Assembly (NCBI RefSeq): GCF_013407835.1
Contig: NZ_JACCBI010000001.1
Coordinates: 1,612,001 to 1,676,000, forward strand
Direction: 5' to 3'
DNA length: 64,000 bases
DNA from: Agromyces atrinae
GTDB lineage: Bacteria; Actinomycetota; Actinomycetes; Actinomycetales; Microbacteriaceae
The notes beneath the pieces are model-generated. The model made no database searches and was not told the DNA's origin. It saw nothing but the letters and a program-made list of their open reading frames with translations. Below are positions 7,389-16,107 of this stretch, piece by piece; positions within the stretch are counted from its first letter, which is position 1; every line of letters begins with the position of its first letter. Position numbers and translations under genes: made by a program.

Positions 7389-7795
7389 AGTCCCACCCAG
7401 TGCGCGCCGCCCGCGACGTCGTGCTGCTTCTTCCAGACGGGGAGGTCGGTCTTGACGGCCTCGATCAGCGCGCGGCTCGTCTCGAAGGCCTCGGCCCGGT
7501 GAGCGCTCGCGACGCACGCGACGAGGGCGTAGTCGCCGACGCCGAGACGACCGACGCGGTGGCTGATCGCGATCTTCACATCGGGGCCGCCGAAGCGCTC
7601 GACGAGTCCGGCGAGCACGCGCTCGGCATCGGGGTGCGCGCTGTATTCGATCGCGTCGACGACTCCGTCGACCGCGGGGTCATGATCGCGCACCTGACCG
7701 ACGAACGACACGACGGCGCCGCAGTGCGGGTCGTCGACGGCACGCAGGTGCTCGTCGAGACTCAGGGGCGCATCGGTCACGCGTGCGATCGTCAT
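7385..7795 (-). CDS. moaE: Molybdopterin synthase large subunit MoaE
   Basis: 136 residues, the usual length. Contains the family core HRVGRLGVGD and the lysine-bearing motif PVWKKQ at 119-124 used in the MoaD-MoaE complex, which transfers two sulfurs to cyclic pyranopterin monophosphate. It is coupled by ATGA overlaps to mogA upstream and moaA downstream. The partner MoaD, and MoaC, are not in the window. Confidence 0.93.
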   Translation of the reverse strand: MTIARVTDAPLSLDEHLRAVDDPHCGAVVSFVGQVRDHDPAVDGVVDAIEYSAHPDAERVLAGLVERFGGPDVKIAISHRVGRLGVGDYALVACVASAHRAEAFETSRALIEAVKTDLPVWKKQHDVAGGAHWVGL

Positions 7796-8304
7796 CCGTG
7801 GTCTCCCCCGGCGAGCTGGCTCGCGATGTGGCCGAGAAGCGGCGTGAGCACCTCGAGCGATTCGGTCACGGCTCGCGGCGAGCCGGGCAGGTTCGCGACG
7901 AACGCGCGGTGCGAGCCGGTCGTCACGACACCCGCGACGGCTCGTGAGAGGGCAGCGGTCGGGGTCGCCTGCAGTCCGCGGGCGCGAAGCGCCTCGGCCA
8001 CTCCGGGCACCTCGGCCGTGATCACGGCGCGCGTACCCTCGGGGGTCTCGTCGCGCGGGCCGAGTCCGGTGCCGCCGAGGGTCAGGATGACGCGAGCCCC
8101 GCCGTCGACCGCGTCGCGCAGCGCATCGGCGACCGCGGCCCTGCCGTCGGGGATGACGCGTAGGGCGACATCCGTGAAGCCGGACGTCGCGAGGGTGTCG
8201 ATCGCAGCCGGACCGGACTCATCGACGTAGGTGCCGTTCGACGCGCGATCGGAGACGGTGATCACGACGATCACGATCTCTTCGGGGCGCATGCGCGGGG
8301 CCAT
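7792..8304 (-). CDS. MogA/MoaB-family molybdopterin adenylyltransferase
   Basis: 170 residues of the MoCF-biosynthesis fold. The N-terminal strand IVVITVSDRAS (11-22) and the phosphate-binding motif GGTGLGPRDETPEGT (77-91) are conserved; the latter defines the MogA/MoaB family that adenylates molybdopterin. First gene of the mogA-moaE-moaA unit. ATG 8304 and ATG 8292 are both possible starts; the difference is four residues. MogA and MoaB cannot be separated from the sequence alone. Confidence 0.88.
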   Translation of the reverse strand: MAPRMRPEEIVIVVITVSDRASNGTYVDESGPAAIDTLATSGFTDVALRVIPDGRAAVADALRDAVDGGARVILTLGGTGLGPRDETPEGTRAVITAEVPGVAEALRARGLQATPTAALSRAVAGVVTTGSHRAFVANLPGSPRAVTESLEVLTPLLGHIASQLAGGDHG

Positions 8305-8366
8305 GTGTCGAGCGTACCCGCGTTACCCGAGAGCGAGCCCGGTCGACGCCGTCGATAATCCGGATG

Positions 8367-9020
8367 TCAGGTGGTCTGGTGCCGGTGCGTCTCGTCGAAG
8401 AGCTTGTTCGCGAACGGCGCCCAGAGCACGAGGGCGACGCCCGCTCCGACGAGCACTCCGCCGAGCGTATCGGTGAGCCAGTGGGCCCCGAGGTACGTGC
8501 GGCTGACGAGCATGAGGACGGTGTACGCGACGCCCGCGATCCACACCCAGACGCGCGGGAAGATGATGCCGAGGGCCACGGCGATCGTCGCCGCGTTCGC
8601 CGTATGCCCCGACGGGAATGAGCCGAAGTCGGAGACGACGAGGATCTCGTCGGGGCGCGCTCGACCGAACGTGTGCTTCAGGATCTGCACGACGCCCGCA
8701 CTCGCCGCCGAGGCGACGACGAAGAAGAGCGACGCCCACGGTCGTTTCACGAGCAGCAGGATGACGGCCACCCCGATCGGCACGACGAAGACGCCGATGA
8801 TGCCGCCGCCGAGGTAGTTCATGCCGAGCGCGAGCGTCTCGCCGATCGGGCCGCGGACCTCGAGGATCTCCTGCATCCACTCCTCATCGATGTCGACGAG
8901 GCCGCCGCGCAGACCGATGAGCACTCCGAGGAGGGCGGCGAGCACGATCGCAGCCGCTCCACTGATGAGCGGAACACGTCGTCGAAGACGGCGCACGGCG
9001 GGCGAAACGGGCTCGGTCAT
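8367..9020 (-). CDS. PAP2-family membrane phosphatase
   Basis: 217-residue protein with six hydrophobic helices and the three-part phosphatase signature: KHTFGRARP at 115-123, PSGH at 136-139 and SRTYLGAHWLTD at 173-184, carrying the catalytic His pair and Asp. Such enzymes remove phosphate from lipid phosphates (phosphatidate, undecaprenyl diphosphate) at the outer face of the membrane. The exact lipid cannot be read from the sequence. It stands alone between the moa genes and the MFS gene, all leftward. Confidence 0.88.
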   Translation of the reverse strand: MTEPVSPAVRRLRRRVPLISGAAAIVLAALLGVLIGLRGGLVDIDEEWMQEILEVRGPIGETLALGMNYLGGGIIGVFVVPIGVAVILLLVKRPWASLFFVVASAASAGVVQILKHTFGRARPDEILVVSDFGSFPSGHTANAATIAVALGIIFPRVWVWIAGVAYTVLMLVSRTYLGAHWLTDTLGGVLVGAGVALVLWAPFANKLFDETHRHQTT

Positions 9021-9043
9021 CCCCCCAAACTAGTGGCTTCGCC

Positions 9044-10321
9044 TCACTCCGGCAGCGCCGGCACGGTGCGCGGGCGCACCACGGTCCAGAGCACGACCGT
9101 GCCGATGACGACCGCGCCCACCATGACGATGGCCATCGGTGTGGCGGCGGCGACGCCGAGCAGACCCACGATCGGCGAGATGATGCCGGCGAGGCCGAAG
9201 TTCATCGCGCCGAGGAGCGAAGCGGCGGTACCCGCCTCGGCTCCGTGGTTCGCGAGCGCGAGGACCTGCACGGCCGGGAAACCGAAGCCGCACGACGCGA
9301 TGAAGACCCAGAGCGGGATGACGGTTCCCCAGAGGCCCGTGCCGGTCTGGTCGAGCACGATGATCGCGATGGCGGCGAGCATCTGGATCGACGTGACGCC
9401 GACCAGGATCCACTGCGGACCGACCCCGCGCCGCGACATGAGGCGCGACGAGATCTGCACACCGGCGACGACGCCGAGCGAGTTGACGGCGAAGAGCAGG
9501 CCGTACTGCTGTGCGTCGAAGCCGTAGACCTCCTGGAAGAGGAAGGACGAGCTCGACAGATAGGCGAAGAGGCCCGTGAAGTTCATGGCGCCGACGATCG
9601 CGACGCCGACGAAGACGCGGTCGTGGAAGAGCACGCGGTATCGGTCGCGCACGGTCGAGTGACCGGCGGCGTGGCGGTGCGACGCGGGGAGGGTCTCGAC
9701 GATGAAGAAGAGCACCGCCGCCACGACGATCGCGCCGTAGGCGCCGAGCACCCAGAAGATGCCGCGCCAGTCCATGACGAGGAGGAGCTGCGAACCGATG
9801 ACCGGCGCGAGCACGGGCGCGAGGCCGTTGACGAGGGCGAGACGCGAGAGCATGCGCACGAGCGGCTTGCCGCCGAACAGGTCACGCACCATCGCCATCG
9901 CGACGACACCGCCGGCCGCGGCTCCGAAGCCCTGGAGGACGCGGAAGACCGCGAGCCACGTGATGTCGGGCGCGAGCGCCGCACCGACGGAGGCCGCGAT
10001 GTGCAGGAGTGTCGCGAGGATGAGCGGCAGACGACGCCCGACCTTGTCGCTCCACGGGCCGACGATGAGCTGGCCGAGACCGAATCCGACCATCGTCCCC
10101 GTGAGCGTCAGCTGGATCGCCGCGGCACCCACACCGAACTCGCCCTGCAGCACCGGGAAGGCGGGCAGGTAGAGGTCGATCGTGAACGGGCCGAGTGCGG
10201 TCAGCACGCCGAGCACGATGATGTAGACGAGACGCTGGCGACGGCTCAGGAGGTCGCCGGGGTGGCGGCCGGGAGCGAGGTCGCCGGGCAGGATGACGGG
10301 GATGGAGTTGGTCTGAGTCAC
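9044..10321 (-). CDS. Bcr/CflA-type MFS drug exporter
   Basis: 425-residue transporter with 12 predicted membrane helices. The loop 2-3 motif GPWSDKVGRRLPLI and the first-helix motif with Asp in GPFTIDLYLPAFP are typical of the Bcr/CflA branch of drug:proton antiporters. Start GTG 10321 is chosen because AGGAAC lies six bases upstream; a longer in-frame start at 10414 would add an Arg/Pro-rich stretch with no hydrophobic content. Two identical palindromes sit upstream (10462-10542) and may bind a regulator. The substrate is unknown. Confidence 0.85.
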   Translation of the reverse strand: MTQTNSIPVILPGDLAPGRHPGDLLSRRQRLVYIIVLGVLTALGPFTIDLYLPAFPVLQGEFGVGAAAIQLTLTGTMVGFGLGQLIVGPWSDKVGRRLPLILATLLHIAASVGAALAPDITWLAVFRVLQGFGAAAGGVVAMAMVRDLFGGKPLVRMLSRLALVNGLAPVLAPVIGSQLLLVMDWRGIFWVLGAYGAIVVAAVLFFIVETLPASHRHAAGHSTVRDRYRVLFHDRVFVGVAIVGAMNFTGLFAYLSSSSFLFQEVYGFDAQQYGLLFAVNSLGVVAGVQISSRLMSRRGVGPQWILVGVTSIQMLAAIAIIVLDQTGTGLWGTVIPLWVFIASCGFGFPAVQVLALANHGAEAGTAASLLGAMNFGLAGIISPIVGLLGVAAATPMAIVMVGAVVIGTVVLWTVVRPRTVPALPE

Positions 10322-10461
10322 GAAGTTCCTGGAACGAATATGCGGGGTGAGTGAGGGAGCACCGGCTCGGCCGCGCGTCAGGCGGGGGCGTCCGGGAAAA
10401 GAGGAGGACGACACTCGATGAGTGCCGTCCGGGTGATCGTGCTCGAGCGCGTGCGCCCTGC

Positions 10462-10542
10462 TCGAATCGATTCGACAAGCTGAAGTCTATCGCGTCATAC
10501 GACGTCGTGCATCGTTTCACCGAGGAAAATCGAATCGATTCG
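10462..10542. promoter_or_regulatory. Two identical palindromes upstream of the MFS gene
   Basis: CGAATCGATTCG occurs as a perfect palindrome at 10463-10474 (extended to TCGAATCGATTCGA, 10462-10475) and again at 10531-10542. The copies start 68 bases apart in the 281-base gap between the MFS gene and the end of the glycerate kinase gene. The central CG dyad resembles LacI-type operators, so dimer or looped-tetramer binding is possible. Nothing else recognisable lies in this gap. Confidence 0.5.
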
Positions 10543-10602
10543 GGAGAGTTCCTCGATCGTTCACGCAGGCCGGCTCGTCGACGTGCGACGACCGCGGAAC
10601 GG

Positions 10603-11745
10603 TCAGCGCGAACCGAAGGACGCCGCGAGCCGTTCGCCCGCCGCGTGCAACCACCGAGCGGGGTCGTCCATCGCCGCGGGCACTCCCCCGGCGAGATCGA
10701 CGAGGGCGACGGATGCCGCGAAGCCGGCGATCGCCGAGGGGTCGGTGTCTCCCGAGTCATCCGCTGCCGCGACCGCGTCGCGATCGATGCCTCCCGCCGC
10801 GAGGAACGCGGCGATGCCCTTCTCCTCGGCGAGGCGCAGCACTTCGCTCGGCACCTTGCCCGCCGCGGACTGGCCGTCGAAACGCCCCTCGCCGGTGATG
10901 ACGGCCTCGGCCCCGGCGACCGACTCCGGGAGCGCGATGGCCTCGGCGACGGCACGAGCGCCTCCGCCCATCGATGCACCCCAGACGAGCAGGCCGAACC
11001 CTGCTCCTCCCGCGGCGCCGGCACCCGGCGCGGCGTGGTCGCCCCCGGTCACGGCGGCGAAGTGGGCGAGTGCGGTGTCGAGCTGGGAGATGTGCTCGGC
11101 GGTCGCGCCCTTCTGCGGCCCGAAGACGGCGGCGGCGCCGAGGTCGCCGAGCAGCGGATTGGTGACGTCGCTCAGCACGATGGCGCCGCCGGCGGGAAGG
11201 GCGCGCAGCTCCGACAGGTCGATGTCGGCGATGTTCGCGAGAGCGGCTCCGCCCGACGCGATCGGCTCGCCCGCGGCATCCGTGAATCGCGCGCCGAGGG
11301 CCGTGAGCGCGCCTGCTCCGCCGTCGGTCGACGCGCTGCCGCCGATCGCGAGCAGCAGCCGGTCGACGCCGTGATCGAGCGCGTCGGCGATCGCCTCGCC
11401 GAATCCGATCGAGTGCGCGTCGAGCGGCTGCAGGGGGTCGAGGAGCGTGATGCCGCTCGTCGCGGCGAGTTCGACGACGGCCGTGCCTGCGCCGTCGCCC
11501 GGCAGCAGCAGCCAGTACGTGTCGACCGGTCGGGAATCGGGCCCCTGCACTGTGACGGGCATGCGCCGCGAACCGGGCACCGCGGCCTCGAACGCCTCGA
11601 GGGTGCCCTCGCCGCCGTCGGCCATGGGGGCGAGCACGATCTCGTCGTCCGGCCGCACCGATGCCCAGCCCGCGGCGAGCGCCCGGGCCACGTCGGGGGC
11701 GTCGATCGTGCCCTTGAACGAGTCGGGAGCGATGACGATGCGCAT
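10603..11745 (-). CDS. Glycerate kinase
   Basis: 380 residues, the normal size of the GarK/GlxK family, which phosphorylates D-glycerate with ATP. The N-terminal motif PDSFKGT (8-14), MADGGEGT (about 46-53) and the nucleotide-site glycine run IGGSASTDGGAG near 135 are all present. Start ATG 11745 has a clear GGAGGAA ribosome site. It stands alone; a glycerate-yielding pathway is not visible beside it, though aldarate and uronate catabolism elsewhere in the window could supply C3 acids. Confidence 0.92.
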   Translation of the reverse strand: MRIVIAPDSFKGTIDAPDVARALAAGWASVRPDDEIVLAPMADGGEGTLEAFEAAVPGSRRMPVTVQGPDSRPVDTYWLLLPGDGAGTAVVELAATSGITLLDPLQPLDAHSIGFGEAIADALDHGVDRLLLAIGGSASTDGGAGALTALGARFTDAAGEPIASGGAALANIADIDLSELRALPAGGAIVLSDVTNPLLGDLGAAAVFGPQKGATAEHISQLDTALAHFAAVTGGDHAAPGAGAAGGAGFGLLVWGASMGGGARAVAEAIALPESVAGAEAVITGEGRFDGQSAAGKVPSEVLRLAEEKGIAAFLAAGGIDRDAVAAADDSGDTDPSAIAGFAASVALVDLAGGVPAAMDDPARWLHAAGERLAASFGSR

Positions 11746-11817
11746 GGTTCCTCCGGTTCGAATGTGCCCTTCCACTGTGCCACGCCTCCCGCCCGCCCTT
11801 GTTCGCTACTCCGTGCG

Positions 11818-11882
11818 CCGTCTCGGCGTCACGACACGCTGGGATTCTGCGCGATGACCAGCGTGTCGTGACGCCGAGACGG
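11818..11882. terminator. Long hairpin, repeat family copy 1
   Basis: Perfect 25-base inverted repeat with a 15-base loop. The outer part of each arm carries the family sequence GTCTCGGCGTCACG; the inner part is ACACGCTGG/CCAGCGTGT. It lies between the end of the hydrolase gene and the start of the glycerate kinase gene, both leftward, so it can act as the terminator of the hydrolase transcript. Confidence 0.7.
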
Positions 11883-11895
11883 AATGGGGGGCGGG

Positions 11896-12675
11896 TCAGA
11901 GGGCGGAGCGGAGGGCGGCGATCCAGGCGTCGTGCGCGTCGAGGTGGGCGTCGTGCGAGGCGCCCGGCAGATCGAGGCGGATGACGGATCGACCGCGATC
12001 CACGAAGGCGGCGCGCTGCTCCTCCGAGAACATGCCGTGCTCCCCGAAGACGACGAGCGTCGGCGTCGTGACGCCCTCCCACTCCGCCCAGCGCGGCTCG
12101 GCCACCGCCGAGGCCGTCGCTTCCATGACATCCGCGTCGAATCTCGGGCGGAGGCCGTCGACTCCGCTCTCGAGGCCGGCGATCCACGCCTCCTGCAGCA
12201 CACCCTCGCCGAGGAACGCGCGGGCGGCGGCGACGTCGGCGAAGGGCAGCGGCCACGACCGGAAGTAGTCGCCGAGGGCCGCGCTCTCATCACCGTTCTC
12301 GCCCCCGGCCCCGCCCTCGAGCAGCACGAGCCGGTCGACGAGGTCGGGGCGCGAAGCCGCGACGAGCATCGCCGTGTGAGCACCCATCGACTGGCCCACG
12401 AGCACGACGGGCGCGACCCCGAGCGACTCGATCACCGCGACGACATCTGCGACGAACGCCGCCCGGGAGAGATCCTCGGGGCGGCGCGTGCTGCGGCCGT
12501 GACCGCGCAGGTCGACGAGCACGACACGATGGTCGGCGAGGGCCTCGGCCGTCGGAATGAACTCGTCGCGGCACCCCGCAAGACCGTGCAGCACGACGAC
12601 CGCACGACTCTCCCCCGCTTCTGCGACGGCGATCTCGGCCCCGTCGGTGCGGATGACGCGCTCGGTGAACTCCAT
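11896..12675 (-). CDS. Alpha/beta-fold hydrolase
   Basis: 259-residue alpha/beta hydrolase. The oxyanion strand VVLHGLAG (about 28-35), the nucleophile elbow GQSMGAH and the C-terminal catalytic His in GASHDAH are all present, giving a plausible Ser-Asp-His triad. Substrate unknown; esters and lactones are typical for the family. Start ATG 12675 begins the conserved part; ATG 12711 would add 12 residues, and neither has a strong ribosome site. Divergent from the sugar-importer operon beginning at 12811. Confidence 0.8.
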   Translation of the reverse strand: MEFTERVIRTDGAEIAVAEAGESRAVVVLHGLAGCRDEFIPTAEALADHRVVLVDLRGHGRSTRRPEDLSRAAFVADVVAVIESLGVAPVVLVGQSMGAHTAMLVAASRPDLVDRLVLLEGGAGGENGDESAALGDYFRSWPLPFADVAAARAFLGEGVLQEAWIAGLESGVDGLRPRFDADVMEATASAVAEPRWAEWEGVTTPTLVVFGEHGMFSEEQRAAFVDRGRSVIRLDLPGASHDAHLDAHDAWIAALRSAL

Positions 12676-12778
12676 ACGACGAGCGTGCCACGAGATCAGC
12701 GAATCCTCCATGAAGTCGACACTTTTCACCATGGGGACGCGGCCGAGCACGGCGTAGGTTCAAGAGCCGCAGCAGCTA

Positions 12779-12790
12779 TGAACCGTTTCA
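12779..12790. promoter_or_regulatory. LacI-type operator upstream of importer 1
   Basis: TGAACCGTTTCA: half-sites TGAA/TTCA around a central CG, with one mismatch. It lies 20 bases ahead of the solute-binding protein start and about 18 bases past a -10-like TAGGTT at 12755-12760, a position suited to repression. Confidence 0.5.
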
Positions 12791-12810
12791 CAACCAGGGA
12801 GCTACCAGCA

Positions 12811-14139
12811 ATGTCGCACAGCCCATCCTCCAGCCGACGACGCCTCGGCGTACTCGGTGCCGCGGTCGCCGCGGTCGTCCTGCTCTCGTCGTGCGCGGCG
12901 TCCGACGGCGGAGATTCCGCCTCCGGCGAGCCCGTCGAGATCACGTTCCAGTCGTGGGTGCCGAACATCGACCGCGCCGTCGATGCGTTCAACGAGTCCC
13001 ACGACGACATCAACGTCACCCTCGAGACCATCACCGCAGGCCCCGACGGCGGCTACGCCAAGATGCTCTCCGCCGTCCAGGCGGGAAACCCGGCAGATGT
13101 CGCACAGCTCGGCTATGACTCCATCCCCGACTTCCTCGTCGCCGACGCCCTCGAGGACATCACCGAGTACACGGCCGACTCGGCCGACCTCTTCACCGAG
13201 TGGCAGTGGGAGACGGGCGTCTTCGACGGCCAGGTCTACTCGGTGCCGCAGGCGAGCGGACCGCTCGGCCAGTTCTACCGCAAGGACATCTTCGACTCGC
13301 TCGGGCTCTCGCACCCGACGACGTGGGACGAGTACTACGAGGCCGCCAAGGTCATCCGCGCATCCGACCCGAACCGCTACATCGCGGCCTTCGCCTTCAA
13401 CCAGGCTCCGTGGATGATCGGACTCGCCCAGCAGGGCGGCGCCGAGTGGTTCGCGACCGAGGGCGACTCGTGGAAGGTCGCGATCGACGACGAAGAGACC
13501 CTCAAGGTCGCGAACTTCTGGCAGAAGCTCATCGATGAGGATCTCGTGAAGATCGTCGCCGACATGTCAAGCGAATGGAACGCCGACGTGCAGAACGGCA
13601 ACATCGTCTCGTGGATCTCCGGCTCCTGGGCCGCGGGAATCGTGAGCGGCACCGCGCCCGACACGGCCGGCAACTGGGCCGTCGGCGCCATGCCGCAGTG
13701 GAGCGACGGCGAGACCGCGTCGGCGACGTGGGCCGGCGGCTCCGCGAGCGTGGTGCTCAAGGGCTCGAAGCACCCGAAGGAAGCGGCCGAATTCGCCCTC
13801 TGGCTCAACAGCGACCCCGAGAGCGTGTCGATCCTCACGAGCATCGGTGCGGGCTGGCCCGCGATCCGCGACCTCGACTCCGTGGCATCCCTGCAGGACG
13901 ACCCCGAGGTCTTCGCCTTCTTCGGCGGCCAGAACATCTGGGACGTCTTCGCCGAATCGGATGCCGCCGTGGCAGCCACCTGGCAGTGGCCGCCGCTGTC
14001 GTCGACGCTCTTCGCCGACCTCACCGACAACGTGAAGGCCGCCGTCGAGAACAAGACGCCGATCGCCGACGCATTCGTCGCGACTCAGGCCGACATGGTC
14101 GCCGCCCTCGAGGGCCGCGGCATCTCGGTCGCGAAGTAG
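12811..14139 (+). CDS. Sugar ABC transporter substrate-binding lipoprotein (importer 1)
   Basis: 442 residues. Twin Arg and a hydrophobic stretch lead to the lipobox LLSSC, so the mature protein is anchored to the outer face of the membrane by lipidated Cys. The rest is an extracellular solute-binding family 1 fold (TFQSWVPNIDRAVDAFN at the start; later FYRKDIFDSLGL and TWDEYYEAAK). It delivers an oligosaccharide or sugar to the two permeases downstream. Start ATG 12811 gives a standard signal peptide; an in-frame ATG at 12778 would place the operator inside the gene. Confidence 0.9.
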   Translation: MSHSPSSSRRRLGVLGAAVAAVVLLSSCAASDGGDSASGEPVEITFQSWVPNIDRAVDAFNESHDDINVTLETITAGPDGGYAKMLSAVQAGNPADVAQLGYDSIPDFLVADALEDITEYTADSADLFTEWQWETGVFDGQVYSVPQASGPLGQFYRKDIFDSLGLSHPTTWDEYYEAAKVIRASDPNRYIAAFAFNQAPWMIGLAQQGGAEWFATEGDSWKVAIDDEETLKVANFWQKLIDEDLVKIVADMSSEWNADVQNGNIVSWISGSWAAGIVSGTAPDTAGNWAVGAMPQWSDGETASATWAGGSASVVLKGSKHPKEAAEFALWLNSDPESVSILTSIGAGWPAIRDLDSVASLQDDPEVFAFFGGQNIWDVFAESDAAVAATWQWPPLSSTLFADLTDNVKAAVENKTPIADAFVATQADMVAALEGRGISVAK

Positions 14140-14148
14140 TCATCCGTC

Positions 14149-14179
14149 GGGGGCGGGGCGCACACCGCGCCCCGCCCCC
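14149..14179 (+). terminator. Attenuator hairpin between binding protein and permeases (importer 1)
   Basis: Perfect 13-base GC arms GGGGGCGGGGCGC and GCGCCCCGCCCCC with a five-base loop, nine bases after the binding-protein stop and 27 bases before the first permease. A stem here would raise the ratio of binding protein to permease by premature termination or mRNA protection. Comparable hairpins occur at 30545-30570 and 49158-49185. Confidence 0.6.
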
Positions 14180-14206
14180 GCTCTCACGCAGAACCCGAAA
14201 GCACTC

Positions 14207-15139
14207 ATGACCACCAGCACCGCACCGGCAGAGGCCCCGCCGAACCGCGCCCGGCAACGAGCACCGTTCGCCCTGTGGATCCTCCTCGTCCCCTTCCTCG
14301 TGATGTTCGCCGCGTTCTTCATCGCGCCGATCGTCTACGCCGTCGTCGACAGCCTCTTCGCACAGAAGAGCGGCGGACTCGGCTTCGGCCCGCCCGAGCG
14401 CGTCTTCGTGTTCTTCGACAACTACGTCACGGCCCTCTCGAACCCGACGTTCGTCGAGAGCCTCGGGCGTCTGCTGGTGTTCTCGGCGATCGAGGTGCCG
14501 CTCATGGTCGCGACGGCACTCGTGCTCGCGCTCCTCCTCGAGTCGGGTCGTGCCGCCTTCCCCCGCGTCTTCCGCGTCATGTACTTCATGCCCTACGGCG
14601 TTCCCGGCGTCATCGCCGCCCTCCTCTGGGGCTTCCTCTACATCCCCGCGACGAGCCCGATCGTTCAGGGGCTGTCGAACATCGGCATCAGCATCAACCC
14701 GCTGAGCTCCGACGCGGTGCTCTTCGCGATCGCGAACATCGCCCTCTGGGGCTTCGCGGGCTACAACATGCTCATCCTCATCGCCGCCCTCAACGCCATC
14801 CCCTCGGAGCTCTACGAAGCCGCGCGCCTCGACGGCGCGAGCGAATGGCACATGATCTGGCACATCAAGCTGCCGCTCGTGCGCCCCTCGATCATCCTCA
14901 TCACGGTCTTCACGATCATCGGAACACTGCAGCTCTTCGTCGAGCCGCTCGTGCTCCGCCCGCTCACGACCGCGATCAACTCCGACTTCACCCCCAACCT
15001 CGCCGCCTACAACCAGGCGTTCGCGCAGGGCAACCCGAACCTCGCGGCCGCCATGGCCGTCATCGTCGCCCTCCTCGGCTTCGCGTTCTCGTTCGGCTTC
15101 CTCCGCCTCGTCAACCGGAAGGAGAACCGAGCATGGTGA
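14207..15139 (+). CDS. Sugar ABC transporter permease, MalF-type (importer 1)
   Basis: 310-residue inner-membrane permease with six hydrophobic helices. The EAA loop that docks the ATPase is present as EAARLDGASEWHMIW near 204-218. It pairs with the permease encoded seven bases overlapping downstream and with the upstream lipoprotein. No ATPase gene accompanies the set, so a shared MsiK-like subunit encoded elsewhere is presumably used. Confidence 0.9.
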   Translation: MTTSTAPAEAPPNRARQRAPFALWILLVPFLVMFAAFFIAPIVYAVVDSLFAQKSGGLGFGPPERVFVFFDNYVTALSNPTFVESLGRLLVFSAIEVPLMVATALVLALLLESGRAAFPRVFRVMYFMPYGVPGVIAALLWGFLYIPATSPIVQGLSNIGISINPLSSDAVLFAIANIALWGFAGYNMLILIAALNAIPSELYEAARLDGASEWHMIWHIKLPLVRPSIILITVFTIIGTLQLFVEPLVLRPLTTAINSDFTPNLAAYNQAFAQGNPNLAAAMAVIVALLGFAFSFGFLRLVNRKENRAW

Positions 15140-15987
15140 CCGATACCCGCGCGAGTCTCACGAGCCGCGTGCTCGTCAACGGCGCCCTGATGCTCGCCGC
15201 CCTCTACTTCCTCCTGCCCGTCGTCTGGGTGCTCTTCGCCGCGACGAAGTCGACGAGCGACCTGTTCGGCACGTTCGGCCTGTGGTTCTCCGACTCACCG
15301 CAGGCGTGGCAGAACCTCGTTCAGCTCTTCACGCGCGACGGCGGGACGTTCTCGCTGTGGATGCTCAACAGCGTCATCTACTCGGGCGTCGGCGCCTTCG
15401 TCGCGATGGTGCTCTCGGCCGCGGCCGGCTACGCCTTCGCGAAGTACCGCTTCCGCGGGCGCGAGACGCTCTTCTCCGTCATCCTCGGCGGTGTTCTCGT
15501 GCCGGCGACGATCATCGCTCTGCCGCTCTACTTCCTGCTCAACACGGTGGGACTCACGGGCAGCTACTGGAGCGTGCTGCTGCCGAGCATGGTGAGCCCG
15601 TTCGGCGTGTACCTCGCGCGCATCCACGCCAATGCGTCGGTGCCCGATGAGGTCATCGAGGCCGCGCGTCTCGACGGAGCGAACGACGTGCGCATCTTCG
15701 GATCGATCGCGACGCGCATGATGACGCCCGCGCTCGTGACGATCTTCCTGTTCCAGTTCGTGACGATCTGGAACAACTACCTGCTGCCGCTCGTGATGCT
15801 GAACGACACGAAGTCGTTCCCCATTACGCTCGGCCTCACGCTGTGGAACTCGCAGACCCAGCGCGACCCCGCGTTCTACCAGCTCGTGGTCACGGGTGCC
15901 GCGGTGTCGACGATCCTGCTCGTCGCGCTCATGGTGTCGTTGCAGCGCTTCTGGAAGGCCGACCTCGCGGCGGGTTCCACGAAGTAA
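15133..15987 (+). CDS. Sugar ABC transporter permease, MalG-type (importer 1)
   Basis: 284-residue permease with six hydrophobic helices; the EAA loop reads EAARLDGANDVRIFG near 177-191. ATG 15133 overlaps the stop of the partner permease by seven bases. It is the last gene of the importer 1 operon and is followed 13 bases later by a family hairpin that should end the transcript. Confidence 0.9.
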   Translation: MVTDTRASLTSRVLVNGALMLAALYFLLPVVWVLFAATKSTSDLFGTFGLWFSDSPQAWQNLVQLFTRDGGTFSLWMLNSVIYSGVGAFVAMVLSAAAGYAFAKYRFRGRETLFSVILGGVLVPATIIALPLYFLLNTVGLTGSYWSVLLPSMVSPFGVYLARIHANASVPDEVIEAARLDGANDVRIFGSIATRMMTPALVTIFLFQFVTIWNNYLLPLVMLNDTKSFPITLGLTLWNSQTQRDPAFYQLVVTGAAVSTILLVALMVSLQRFWKADLAAGSTK

Positions 15988-16000
15988 CCCTCGCTCTTCT

Positions 16001-16061
16001 GTCTCGGCGTCACGTTTGCGCTGTTCGGCCCGTCCGGACAGCGCAAACGTGACGCCGAGAC
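16001..16061. terminator. Long hairpin, repeat family copy 2
   Basis: Perfect 24-base arms, outer part GTCTCGGCGTCACG and inner part TTTGCGCTGT/ACAGCGCAAA, with a 13-base loop that can pair further (CGG/CCG). A short T-run follows. It sits between convergent genes (permease and AraC regulator), so it can terminate both. Confidence 0.75.
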
Positions 16062-16107
16062 GTGTTTTCGGGTGCGGGGCGGGCGGGGCGGATGACGCGG
16101 GCGGGCG

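Noticed and set aside
12778..12810. Eleven-residue N-terminal extension of the importer 1 binding protein
   Set aside because: It would put a LacI-type operator inside the coding region and spoil the signal peptide; ATG 12811 gives a normal lipoprotein signal.
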